From NCBI GenBank assembly GCA_028710885.1, contig JAQTTG010000001.1, positions 434,001 to 498,000 of the forward strand: DNA of 64,000 nt, in the 5' to 3' direction. This DNA comes from Sulfuricurvum sp. GTDB lineage: Bacteria > Campylobacterota > Campylobacteria > Campylobacterales > Sulfurimonadaceae. The notes under the pieces were generated by a model that ran no database searches, had not been told where the DNA came from, and worked only from the letters and a program-made list of their open reading frames with translations. Positions 56,350 to 64,000 of the stretch are shown here, piece by piece; the first letter of the stretch is position 1; each line of letters opens with the position of its first letter. Position numbers and translations under genes: made by a program.

Positions 56350-59300
56350 TTATAAAAGTTCTTCACCTCGCTGCAATTTTCGCTGCATCACCATCTGATA
56401 CAAAATCGGGATCAAGATGAGACTCACTACTGCCGAGGTGACAATCCCCCCAATCATCGGGGCGGCGATCCGCTGCATCACTTCGCTCCCAACACCGTGG
56501 TTGTACATGATCGGCAGCAGCCCCGCGAGGATCGCAAATACCGTCATCAGTTTCGGACGAACCCTCTTAACCGCCCCCTCGTAAATCGCCTCATTGAGGG
56601 CTGCTTTGTCCATTGCGACACCGCCGCGGATACGGCTCTCGATACTCTCGTGCAGATAGACGATCATGACAATCGCCGTCTCCGCCGCCACCCCCAGAAG
56701 TGCCAAAAATCCGACGATAACGGCGACACTGATGTTGAAGTGGAGCCATTTGAGATAGAGGACACCGCCCAAAAGGGCAAACGGGAGCATCGAGAGGACA
56801 ATGATCGTCGAGACCCACTCGCGCAATGCCAGATAGATAAGGACGATGATAAGAGCGATCACGGCAGGGACAATCCACATCAGCGTATTGAGCGCCGATT
56901 CGAGATATTCGCTCTGTCCCGCCCACTCGTACGTGTACCCCTCGGGGAGTTTGAGCGAAGAGAGCTGTTGCAGCGCCTCGGCTTTGTACGCCGTCGCACT
57001 CACCCCCTCTTTGGGAGTGATGTAGACATAGGCGACGGGACGCGCTTTTTCACTCTTGATCATCGCCGCACTCTCGCGATAATCGATACGGGCGAAGGTC
57101 GAGAGCGGTGCGTAACCGAGCGGTGTTTTAATCAGGATGGATCGGATTGCGTCAAGTGAGGTGCGCTCATCCTCTTCGAGACGGAGGCTGACGCTGTAAC
57201 GTTCCCGCCCTTTGTACATCGTCGAGAGCCCCATCCCCCCGATCGCGGCGGAGGTGTAATCCAGCAGCGCCTCTTTGCGGAGGTTATAGCGCGCCAATGC
57301 CGCTTCGTCGATATCGATATCGATGTAATACCCGCTGTCGCTGCGGTCGGCAAAGACGCTCTGGGTAGAGGGAATCTGCTGCAAACGGCTTTCGATCTCG
57401 CGCGCCGTTTTTTGGAGCGTCGGCAAATCATCGCCGTAAAGCTTGATCCCCAGCGGAGTGCGGATACCGCTGAGGAGCATATCGATCCGTCCTCGGATCG
57501 GATAGGTCCATGAGTTGACCAGTCCCGGAACCTGTAGGGCGCTGTCGAGTTCCTGCTGCAATTTGGCAGTTGTCATCCCATCTCGCCATTGATCTTTGGG
57601 TTTGAGGGTGATAATCGTTTCGATCATCCCCAGCGGAGCGGGATCGGTCGCACTGTCCGCCCGTCCCCCTTTTCCAAATACGCTCTGCACTTCCGGAAAG
57701 CTTTTGATCACCGAATCGGTATATTGGGTCAGCGCTTTGCTCTGATCGATACTGACACCGCTTTGGGTGACGGGCATGTACATCAGTGTCTGCTCATCCA
57801 TCATCGGCATAAACTCCCACCCCAAAGAGCGGTACACATACGCCGTATACCCCAATGCGACAACGACCAAAACAAGGAGAAGATAGCGAAACTTCATCGA
57901 AGCAATAAGAATCGGATGATAAAGCCAAATGAAAAAACGGCTCACCGGATTGGTCTGTTCGGAGAGGATACGACCCCGTACGATCAGGTAGATCAGTACC
58001 GGTACGAGCGTCACCGAGAGCAGCGCCCCTACCCCCATAGCGAAACTTTTGGTAAACGCCAGCGGAGTGAACAGCAATCCCTCCTGTCCCTGAAGGGCAA
58101 AGATAGGGAGGAACGATACGACAACAAGCGCCAATGCGAAAAAGATGGGACGCCCTACCATTTTCGACGAATAGAGGACGGCATCAAGCCGCTGTGCGGT
58201 TGTAAGCGTTCCCGACTCACTTTCACGCTGAAGCAGTACCTTGTGGGCATTTTCGATCATGATAATCGACGCGTCTACCATCGTCCCCACTGCGATGGCG
58301 ATCCCGCCCAGCGACATGATGTTCGAGCCGATCCCGAAAAGTTTCATCAGCAAAAAGGTGATCGCGATGGTAAGCGGCAAGATAATAAGGACAATCAGTG
58401 CACTGCGCAGATGGAGCAAAAAGAGGGCGATTACCGCAATGACGATCAGACTTTCATGCTCGAGCGTCGTCGTGAGGGTAGCGATGGCGGAGCGGATCAG
58501 GCTGGAGCGGTCATATACGGGGACTACTTCGACCCCTGCAACATGGATCGTGTCGAGTTTCTCCCGTATCCGCTGAATGACACGGTAAACGTCTTCGCCG
58601 TATCGGACGACGACGATACCCCCGACAACTTCCCCCTGACCGTTTAGATCGGCATACCCGCGACGGTTTTCAGGGACTTTTTCGATACGGGCGATTTGGG
58701 AGAAAAGGACGGGAACACCCCCGCGGGTCGCAATGACAAGGTTTTCGATCGAGTCGATGTTTTGGAGATACCCTTTGGCTTGTACCATCCACTCATACCC
58801 GTTTTGGACGACAATCCGCCCTCCGACGTCGTTGTTATTCCCTCTAATCGCTGCGGCGACTTCGCCGACACTGAGGTTATAGCGCACCAATGCATCGTTG
58901 TTCAATGTTACCTGATAGGTCGGGACGAATCCTCCGACGGAGGCAACTTCACTGACCCCCGAAACCCCCTGCAGCGCATAGCGGTAGGTGTAGTCCTGCA
59001 ATGTCCGCAATTCGGCAAGGTTTTTGGTTTTGGAAACAAGGGCGTATTCGTATACCCACCCTACCCCTGACGCATCGGGTCCGAGAGAGACTTCAAGCGT
59101 TTTGGGAAGCTGCGACTGCAGCGTTGAGAGCTGCTCAAGGACACGCGAACGTGCCCAGTACAGATCGACCCCGTCTTTAAATATGATGTAAATCAGACCG
59201 TTCTCATACCCCGAAAATCCCCGAACCGTTTTGATCGCAGGGAGAGAGAGGAGCTGACGGACGATCGGATAGGTCCCCTGCGCTTCGATGATCTCGGGGC

Positions 59301-59469
59301 TTTGCCCTTTCCATTTGAGCTGCAAGATCACCTGCGGTGGAGAGAGATCGGGGATAGCGTCCAGCGGAGTGTGCCGTATCGCCCAGATCGATAACAGGCT
59401 CAGCACGAGTGCCGCCGCTATAACCCAGTAGCGAAATCGCAGACTCCACTCTATCAGACGCTCTACCAT
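56350..59469 (-). CDS. CusA-type heavy-metal efflux RND transporter
   Basis: HME-RND protein; AVGTMVDASIIMIENAHK resembles monovalent Cu/Ag (CusA) signature. Confidence 0.93.
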   Translation of the reverse strand: MVERLIEWSLRFRYWVIAAALVLSLLSIWAIRHTPLDAIPDLSPPQVILQLKWKGQSPEIIEAQGTYPIVRQLLSLPAIKTVRGFSGYENGLIYIIFKDGVDLYWARSRVLEQLSTLQSQLPKTLEVSLGPDASGVGWVYEYALVSKTKNLAELRTLQDYTYRYALQGVSGVSEVASVGGFVPTYQVTLNNDALVRYNLSVGEVAAAIRGNNNDVGGRIVVQNGYEWMVQAKGYLQNIDSIENLVIATRGGVPVLFSQIARIEKVPENRRGYADLNGQGEVVGGIVVVRYGEDVYRVIQRIREKLDTIHVAGVEVVPVYDRSSLIRSAIATLTTTLEHESLIVIAVIALFLLHLRSALIVLIILPLTIAITFLLMKLFGIGSNIMSLGGIAIAVGTMVDASIIMIENAHKVLLQRESESGTLTTAQRLDAVLYSSKMVGRPIFFALALVVVSFLPIFALQGQEGLLFTPLAFTKSFAMGVGALLSVTLVPVLIYLIVRGRILSEQTNPVSRFFIWLYHPILIASMKFRYLLLVLVVVALGYTAYVYRSLGWEFMPMMDEQTLMYMPVTQSGVSIDQSKALTQYTDSVIKSFPEVQSVFGKGGRADSATDPAPLGMIETIITLKPKDQWRDGMTTAKLQQELDSALQVPGLVNSWTYPIRGRIDMLLSGIRTPLGIKLYGDDLPTLQKTAREIESRLQQIPSTQSVFADRSDSGYYIDIDIDEAALARYNLRKEALLDYTSAAIGGMGLSTMYKGRERYSVSLRLEEDERTSLDAIRSILIKTPLGYAPLSTFARIDYRESAAMIKSEKARPVAYVYITPKEGVSATAYKAEALQQLSSLKLPEGYTYEWAGQSEYLESALNTLMWIVPAVIALIIVLIYLALREWVSTIIVLSMLPFALLGGVLYLKWLHFNISVAVIVGFLALLGVAAETAIVMIVYLHESIESRIRGGVAMDKAALNEAIYEGAVKRVRPKLMTVFAILAGLLPIMYNHGVGSEVMQRIAAPMIGGIVTSAVVSLILIPILYQMVMQRKLQRGEELL

Positions 59470-59477
59470 GACATATC

Positions 59478-60476
59478 CTAAAAGTTCCCGTTGATCTGGG
59501 CATCCGAGTCGATCATGAAGAGGGCATTGGCTACTACTTCATTCCCCTCGGAAAGTCCTGAACGGATCTCATAGCGATCATTTCCGACCGCTATGGCATT
59601 GACCTCTACCGGCTCGTATTCCCCCTCGTATTCCCCTTTTTTAAAGCAGAACCATTTCCCTTTTTTTCGGATGACGGCACTGCGGGGGACGACCAAGGCT
59701 CCGCTTGCATGCATCATCGGGGTAATCGAAGCATACATCCCCGGAAACAGTTTTCCGCCCGGGTTTGGAAGAGTGATACGCATCGTCAGTGTCGATTCGC
59801 TCGGATTGGTGTTCGGATAGATTTTCCCCCGTTTGGCGTATAACGGACGCTCAAACCCCGTTACACGGATTTCGTAGGAGTCCACTTTTTGAAGCGTTTC
59901 GAGCTGTTCGGGAGGAAATTTCATCTCCAGCCAGATCGGATCGAGCCGGACAACCCGAAACAGCGGCTGCATAGCGCCAAAAGCGGAACCTTTGTCGATC
60001 TTTTTATCGAAAATATATCCGGATACGGGAGAGCGTACCGTCGTCGTAGATCCTACCGTCCCCGTTTTTTCGATCGCGCTTATCTCGGACATCGGAACAT
60101 TCAGATAAATCAGCCGCTCTTTCGTACTCTGAACCATCCCCGGATTAGGACGGATAGCGTTGTATTTGAGCGAACTGAGATACTCATCTTTGGCCTGCAG
60201 CACTTCGGGGCTGTAGACCTCTGCGATTACTTCTCCTTTGGAAATATGCTGATAGGTCTCGGTAGCGCGAAGCTTTTCGACATATCCGCCGAAACGGAGC
60301 GCGATGATCGATTCTTGAGATTCATCCGCCCTGAGATAGCCGAAGTTTTTTCCCACATTCGCCGTCGTGTCAGCACGTTTGACCTTTACCGTCGTGACGT
60401 TAAACTGCTGGATGATCGGGGCGGGTTTGGCCCACAATACCGATCCCACTATCACTAAAGCTAAAAAATATCTCAT
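59478..60476 (-). CDS. Efflux RND periplasmic adaptor (CusB-like)
   Basis: GYVEKLRATETYQHISKGEVIAEVYSPEVLQAKDEYL; PLFRVVRLDPIWLEMKFPP. Confidence 0.9.
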   Translation of the reverse strand: MRYFLALVIVGSVLWAKPAPIIQQFNVTTVKVKRADTTANVGKNFGYLRADESQESIIALRFGGYVEKLRATETYQHISKGEVIAEVYSPEVLQAKDEYLSSLKYNAIRPNPGMVQSTKERLIYLNVPMSEISAIEKTGTVGSTTTVRSPVSGYIFDKKIDKGSAFGAMQPLFRVVRLDPIWLEMKFPPEQLETLQKVDSYEIRVTGFERPLYAKRGKIYPNTNPSESTLTMRITLPNPGGKLFPGMYASITPMMHASGALVVPRSAVIRKKGKWFCFKKGEYEGEYEPVEVNAIAVGNDRYEIRSGLSEGNEVVANALFMIDSDAQINGNF

Positions 60477-61675
60477 GACTCTTTCCCCACCAGTAAATCA
60501 AGTTCCGCCTGGGCACGGTAGAACGCCGCAACGGAGCGTGACTGTTGCAGTTGCAGTTGCAGTTTTTGTTTGAGCAGTTCAGTAAATCGGAACAAATCCT
60601 CACCGTTGCGGATTGAAGCTTCGGAGAGTTCGAACATGTGGTTGAGCTGCGGCAGACTTTCATCGTGAATCACTCTCCACACTTCGGCAGATTTCACCAT
60701 CTCGGCATATTTTTGGCGCATTGAAGCTTCCAGCTGCAGATAGACCGCCTCTTTGTCGCGGCTTCGCTCCAGTACCTTTTCACGGTTAATCTGCTCTTTC
60801 ACCGACTCCGTACCATACACAGGTAGCGGAATGTTGACACCGATACTCCAATAGTCATTGAACGCTTCACGACGGCTGTATCCTGCCTGCACCGTTACGT
60901 CCGGATAGACATCGAGCTGTGATTGGCGCAGCTGTACCCCTGCCGATTTTAGCTGAGCCTCTTTGGCACGGTAGCCGAAATTGTTTTCCAGAGATGTTTT
61001 ATACGACTCGATGGGTTCAATCTGCCCCATGTTCAAATCCACATCTACCTTCTCTACCTGTTTTGCACACAACTGTGAAAGAGCGGCATAGGAGCGTTCC
61101 TTCTCCTGCGCCAGATCGGCCTGAATGATTTTGATCTGTGAAAGATCCATTTGAGATGACATGATCCCCATATGCCGCCCCGCAGCAGCAGAGGATGAGA
61201 GGGCGGTATAAAGTTCGCCGTTTTGGCGGACGATTGTCTCAAAATCTCGATATATCCGTTCCTCTTCGCTAATCTGCCAAAGACGGTAAGCCTCTTTTTT
61301 GATTTCACTGACCAATAACGCTTTGGATTGGCTCAGAGTTAAATCTGCATACACTTCCTGTGCCTGTGCATCCTCGTAACGCAGATCGCGCTTGCCGGCA
61401 AACGGGAGCTTTTGCTGTAATGAGAGGGTCGTAAACTGCATCGGTTCTAACGAACGGTTGGTAATATCCCGAGTCTGGATATCATTGACCAGCAGCTGCA
61501 AAGAGGGGTTGTCAAAATTACGGGATATCTCTTTTTGAGATCGGCTTTGTTCGACACGAGCCTGCGCACTGATAAGAGAAGGACTATTTTGCAATGCCTG
61601 ACGTATCAGGACATCTACACTCTCACAGTAGCCCAATACCGCGGCAACCGATAGTGCCAGAGCGACTCGTATCAT
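60473..61675 (-). CDS. TolC-family outer membrane efflux protein
   Basis: LIRQALQNSPSLISAQARVEQSRSQKEI...LPFAGKRDLR. Confidence 0.9.
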   Translation of the reverse strand: MIRVALALSVAAVLGYCESVDVLIRQALQNSPSLISAQARVEQSRSQKEISRNFDNPSLQLLVNDIQTRDITNRSLEPMQFTTLSLQQKLPFAGKRDLRYEDAQAQEVYADLTLSQSKALLVSEIKKEAYRLWQISEEERIYRDFETIVRQNGELYTALSSSAAAGRHMGIMSSQMDLSQIKIIQADLAQEKERSYAALSQLCAKQVEKVDVDLNMGQIEPIESYKTSLENNFGYRAKEAQLKSAGVQLRQSQLDVYPDVTVQAGYSRREAFNDYWSIGVNIPLPVYGTESVKEQINREKVLERSRDKEAVYLQLEASMRQKYAEMVKSAEVWRVIHDESLPQLNHMFELSEASIRNGEDLFRFTELLKQKLQLQLQQSRSVAAFYRAQAELDLLVGKES

Positions 61676-61685
61676 CGCCCTATTC

Positions 61686-62066
61686 CTAGAGGCTCAACGA
61701 TGTTTTAAGACGGTATTTTTTTCCCTCTTTCGTGGTTACGAAGATTTGAAACTGCCACGTTCCGCCCATATCCAGATTAACCGACGTTTTGTATATTCCA
61801 TGACCTTGTGCGACCGCTTTGCCTTTGGATTCCATAGCGGGCATTCCCGGCATTGCCGGCATAAATGCTTTAACTTCTACACCCGCATTATCGATCGGCA
61901 TATTTTGCTGATTCAACGTAATCATGAGAGCATTATTGCCAACGATCAATGGCTTGTCGGAACTGACAACCGCTTTTACATTTTGTGATGATGTACTTTG
62001 TTCCCACGCCGCACCAAATGACAACGATGCGAACAACATGCTGATAAGGATAAACTTGAATTTCAC
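61686..62066 (-). CDS. FixH/YtkA-like periplasmic protein in metal-efflux operon
   Basis: Signal peptide; VKAFMPAMPGMPAMESKGKAVAQGHGIYKTSVNLDMGGTWQFQI. Confidence 0.8.
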   Translation of the reverse strand: MKFKFILISMLFASLSFGAAWEQSTSSQNVKAVVSSDKPLIVGNNALMITLNQQNMPIDNAGVEVKAFMPAMPGMPAMESKGKAVAQGHGIYKTSVNLDMGGTWQFQIFVTTKEGKKYRLKTSLSL

Positions 62067-62247
62067 AGGAGACCCCTTTGATAACTTTTTATTATTGTAA
62101 CGCTATTCTCGCTCAATAAGTATGAACGCTATATTAATGCAGTCTCTTCGTCTCAAATTCTACGATTAAAAATCCGAAATAAAACGGCAAACACAATAAC
62201 CCCAACGATATCAAAACCAAACACGATTAACGAACCGAGCCCTCCTC

Positions 62248-62373
62248 CATCGCCTCACTTCTCCAAAACATGCGGTTGGGAACCATGTGACAGCATTGCA
62301 CCGTTCGTCGTTTGGGAATTTGACGTTGGGGGATTTAGAGGTTTGGGAGTATCAGATTATCAAATACGAGTAA
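62248..62373 (+). pseudogene. Internally deleted duplicate of rsuA-family gene (copy 3)
   Basis: catcgcctcacttctccaaaacat (RsuA HRLTSPKH region) joined to VGNHVTALHRSSFGNLTLGDLEVWEYQIIKYE*. Confidence 0.85.
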
Positions 62374-62411
62374 AACCAACTTATGGGTTTTTAATTGGCT
62401 CTGCTAATTTG

Positions 62412-62918
62412 TTAAACTTTTTTACCAATAATTTCTAAGTCTCCATTTTCTCCATCTAAGACCATGATCAAGTTTTCAATTATATTTTCTTCAATTAAAT
62501 GACGACCAATTTCTTTTTCCAAATTATGAATATCAAATCGAATTTTTTCTAGCTTTGTAATAGCTTCGATATAAGCATCATTACTCATCAGAGGCCAACC
62601 ATAATCTCTTAAAATATGATGAGCAACATAATTTCTTTTTTCTACTGTTTCCTCAAGCAAGATGGTAAGCTCTGAATTTTGAAAATGTTTTTTAAATCTA
62701 TTTGCAATCCATCCCAAAGTTTTTGTTGAAAGTAACTCTTGATTTTCTTTAAAATTTTTATCCGACTGATTGTTTTGTGTAAGTAACGCTGAAAATTTAA
62801 AAGACAAAGAAGCCTCAAAAACCTGAATTTCTGCAACTGTAGCACCCAATAGCAAAAATAAAGCGTGATCAGCATCTTCAAAGTCAAAATTAAAAGCTGT
62901 TTCACCAATGATAAGCAT
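62412..62918 (-). CDS. HEPN-like hypothetical protein
   Basis: Helical; VEKRNYVAHHILRDYGW with RNxxxH motif. Confidence 0.55.
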   Translation of the reverse strand: MLIIGETAFNFDFEDADHALFLLLGATVAEIQVFEASLSFKFSALLTQNNQSDKNFKENQELLSTKTLGWIANRFKKHFQNSELTILLEETVEKRNYVAHHILRDYGWPLMSNDAYIEAITKLEKIRFDIHNLEKEIGRHLIEENIIENLIMVLDGENGDLEIIGKKV

Positions 62919-63049
62919 ATATCTCCTATATTGCGTTAAACTAGAATTTTTTTCCTCAGTACTAATATTGTATCAAATAAAACTACACCCTTTCCCCTTT
63001 TGACAAAAACACTATAGAGGGATATAATTTGAGAAAAAGGAGTTTAAGA

Positions 63050-63346
63050 ATGCCCTGCACCAAACAAACCATTCTAAGCTACCTTACAACGCATATCCAA
63101 GAATTTAAAACCAAATACGGTGTACAGCAAATCGGGCTGTTTGGCAGTTATGCCAGAGACGAAGCAACCGATACGAGTGACATCGATCTGTATGTCCATC
63201 TCGAAAAAAACACTTTTGACGCGCTCAGCGGACTATGGGTTCAAATCGAAAACGATCTACTCAAGAAAGTAGATTTGATCGCTTCTCATGCTCACATGAG
63301 ACCCGGATTAAAAAGCACTATCGAGAACGAAGTGATCTATGGATAA
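63050..63346 (+). CDS. MNT-family nucleotidyltransferase antitoxin (MntA-like)
   Basis: GLFGSYARDEATDTSDIDLYV = GSX10DXD; AAAAGGAG RBS. Confidence 0.9.
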   Translation: MPCTKQTILSYLTTHIQEFKTKYGVQQIGLFGSYARDEATDTSDIDLYVHLEKNTFDALSGLWVQIENDLLKKVDLIASHAHMRPGLKSTIENEVIYG

Positions 63347-63710
63347 AAAAAGCGCACAGGAGCTTTTAGAGTTCATCGCGGAGAGTATCCAAATCATTAA
63401 AAAGCGGATGAGCGTGATAAAAAGTATCGATGACTTTTTGGATACCGATGAAGGTCAGGAAAAACTCGATTCCATCTTGATGCGTATCCAAGCGATTGGA
63501 GAAGCTACCAAAAATCTAAACAAGAGAAATGCGGAACTCCTTGAAAAGTATAGAGACAACACCTATTGGAGTCAAGTCATCAAAACGAGAGAAGTTATTT
63601 CACACCACTACATCGACATTAACGCTGAAATCGTTTTCGACATCGCGACCAATAAATTAGATGATTTATACTCCGTTGTTAATACAATCCTCGAAAAAGA
63701 ATTTGCGTAA
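63339..63710 (+). CDS. HepT-like HEPN toxin (DUF86)
   Basis: REVISHHY = RX4HXY; overlaps MNT gene. Confidence 0.9.
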   Translation: MDKKSAQELLEFIAESIQIIKKRMSVIKSIDDFLDTDEGQEKLDSILMRIQAIGEATKNLNKRNAELLEKYRDNTYWSQVIKTREVISHHYIDINAEIVFDIATNKLDDLYSVVNTILEKEFA

Positions 63711-63754
63711 AGATAGGAGGGGCTTCCCTTATCCCCTTTCGCTATAATCACATC

Positions 63755-64000
63755 ATGCTAATCTATGATCACCCCTCTTTTCTCCTACTCACCAAAAATG
63801 CAGGTGCCAACTTCCACTCCGAAGACTCGGCTGGATTTGTCGTGCAAATGTCCGAGCAGTTCGGTATCCCCCTTTTCCCCGTTCATCGTCTCGACAAAAT
63901 GACTTCCGGACTGGTGATTCTCGCCAAAAATTCCGAAACGGCGGCGCAGTTTGGGAAAATGTTTGAAAACCGAGAGATCGAGAAATACTACCTCGCGATC
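63755..64000 (+). CDS. RluA-family pseudouridine synthase, truncated by window end
   Basis: MLIYDHPSFLLLTKNAGANFHSED...PLFPVHRLDKMTSGLVILAKN...EKYYLAI. Confidence 0.88.
   Translation, partial: MLIYDHPSFLLLTKNAGANFHSEDSAGFVVQMSEQFGIPLFPVHRLDKMTSGLVILAKNSETAAQFGKMFENREIEKYYLAI

Noticed and set aside
57589-58647. 352-aa plus-strand ORF
   Set aside because: Antisense to the CusA-like RND gene; low-complexity Arg/Asp/His-rich composition typical of the complement of a GC-rich coding frame.
59889-60458. 189-aa plus-strand ORF
   Set aside because: Antisense shadow of the CusB-like adaptor gene.
60540-60565. TTGCAG hexanucleotide tandem repeat in the TolC-like gene
   Set aside because: A 6-nt unit preserves frame (QLQLQLQ); it is too short and not a plausible phase-variation switch.

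Overview
This 64-kb window is bacterial chromosome with a Campylobacterota (Sulfuricurvum/Sulfurimonas-like) flavour, judged from gene content and synteny (CcoG, Rrf2-FlhA, FtsE-FtsX-EnvC, CowN, KdsB); I could not verify the taxonomy. Layout: (a) 1-7.5 kb is a plasmid/ICE-like accessory segment (ParA-type ATPase, divergent conserved genes, tyrosine recombinase, Sel1 proteins, secreted protein plus XRE regulator, operon of very small membrane proteins). (b) 7.8-26.1 kb has two two-component systems, a cytochrome P460-type protein, CcoG, YceI, SDR/AraC/ArsR genes, a CowN homologue and an AraC-controlled aldehyde/alcohol reductase operon. (c) 26.3-27.2 kb has an orphan serine recombinase next to a CAU tRNA and a separate 5'-half tRNA remnant. 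(d) 27.2-54 kb is mostly housekeeping (RodA, pseudouridine synthases, TrmB, FtsEX, FlgH, GGDEF proteins, TrpC, TrmN6-like, KdsB, S15, FlhA, ABC-F), plus an ATP-grasp/alpha-E/M14 cluster. (e) 54.1-63.75 kb is an accessory island with toxin-antitoxin systems, HEPN-like proteins and a Cu/Ag-type RND efflux operon, punctuated by degenerate copies of the 3' end of the upstream rsuA gene. The most interesting observations are the serial rsuA 3'-end remnants, the duplicated P-type ATPase C-terminal fragments (one now a 39-aa ORF with its own RBS), a zinc-site-less M14 paralogue beside an intact one, the anticodon-loop tRNA remnant, and a perfect 17-bp inverted repeat in the parA divergent promoter region. 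No CRISPR array or rRNA was found. All family calls are by eye from motifs.
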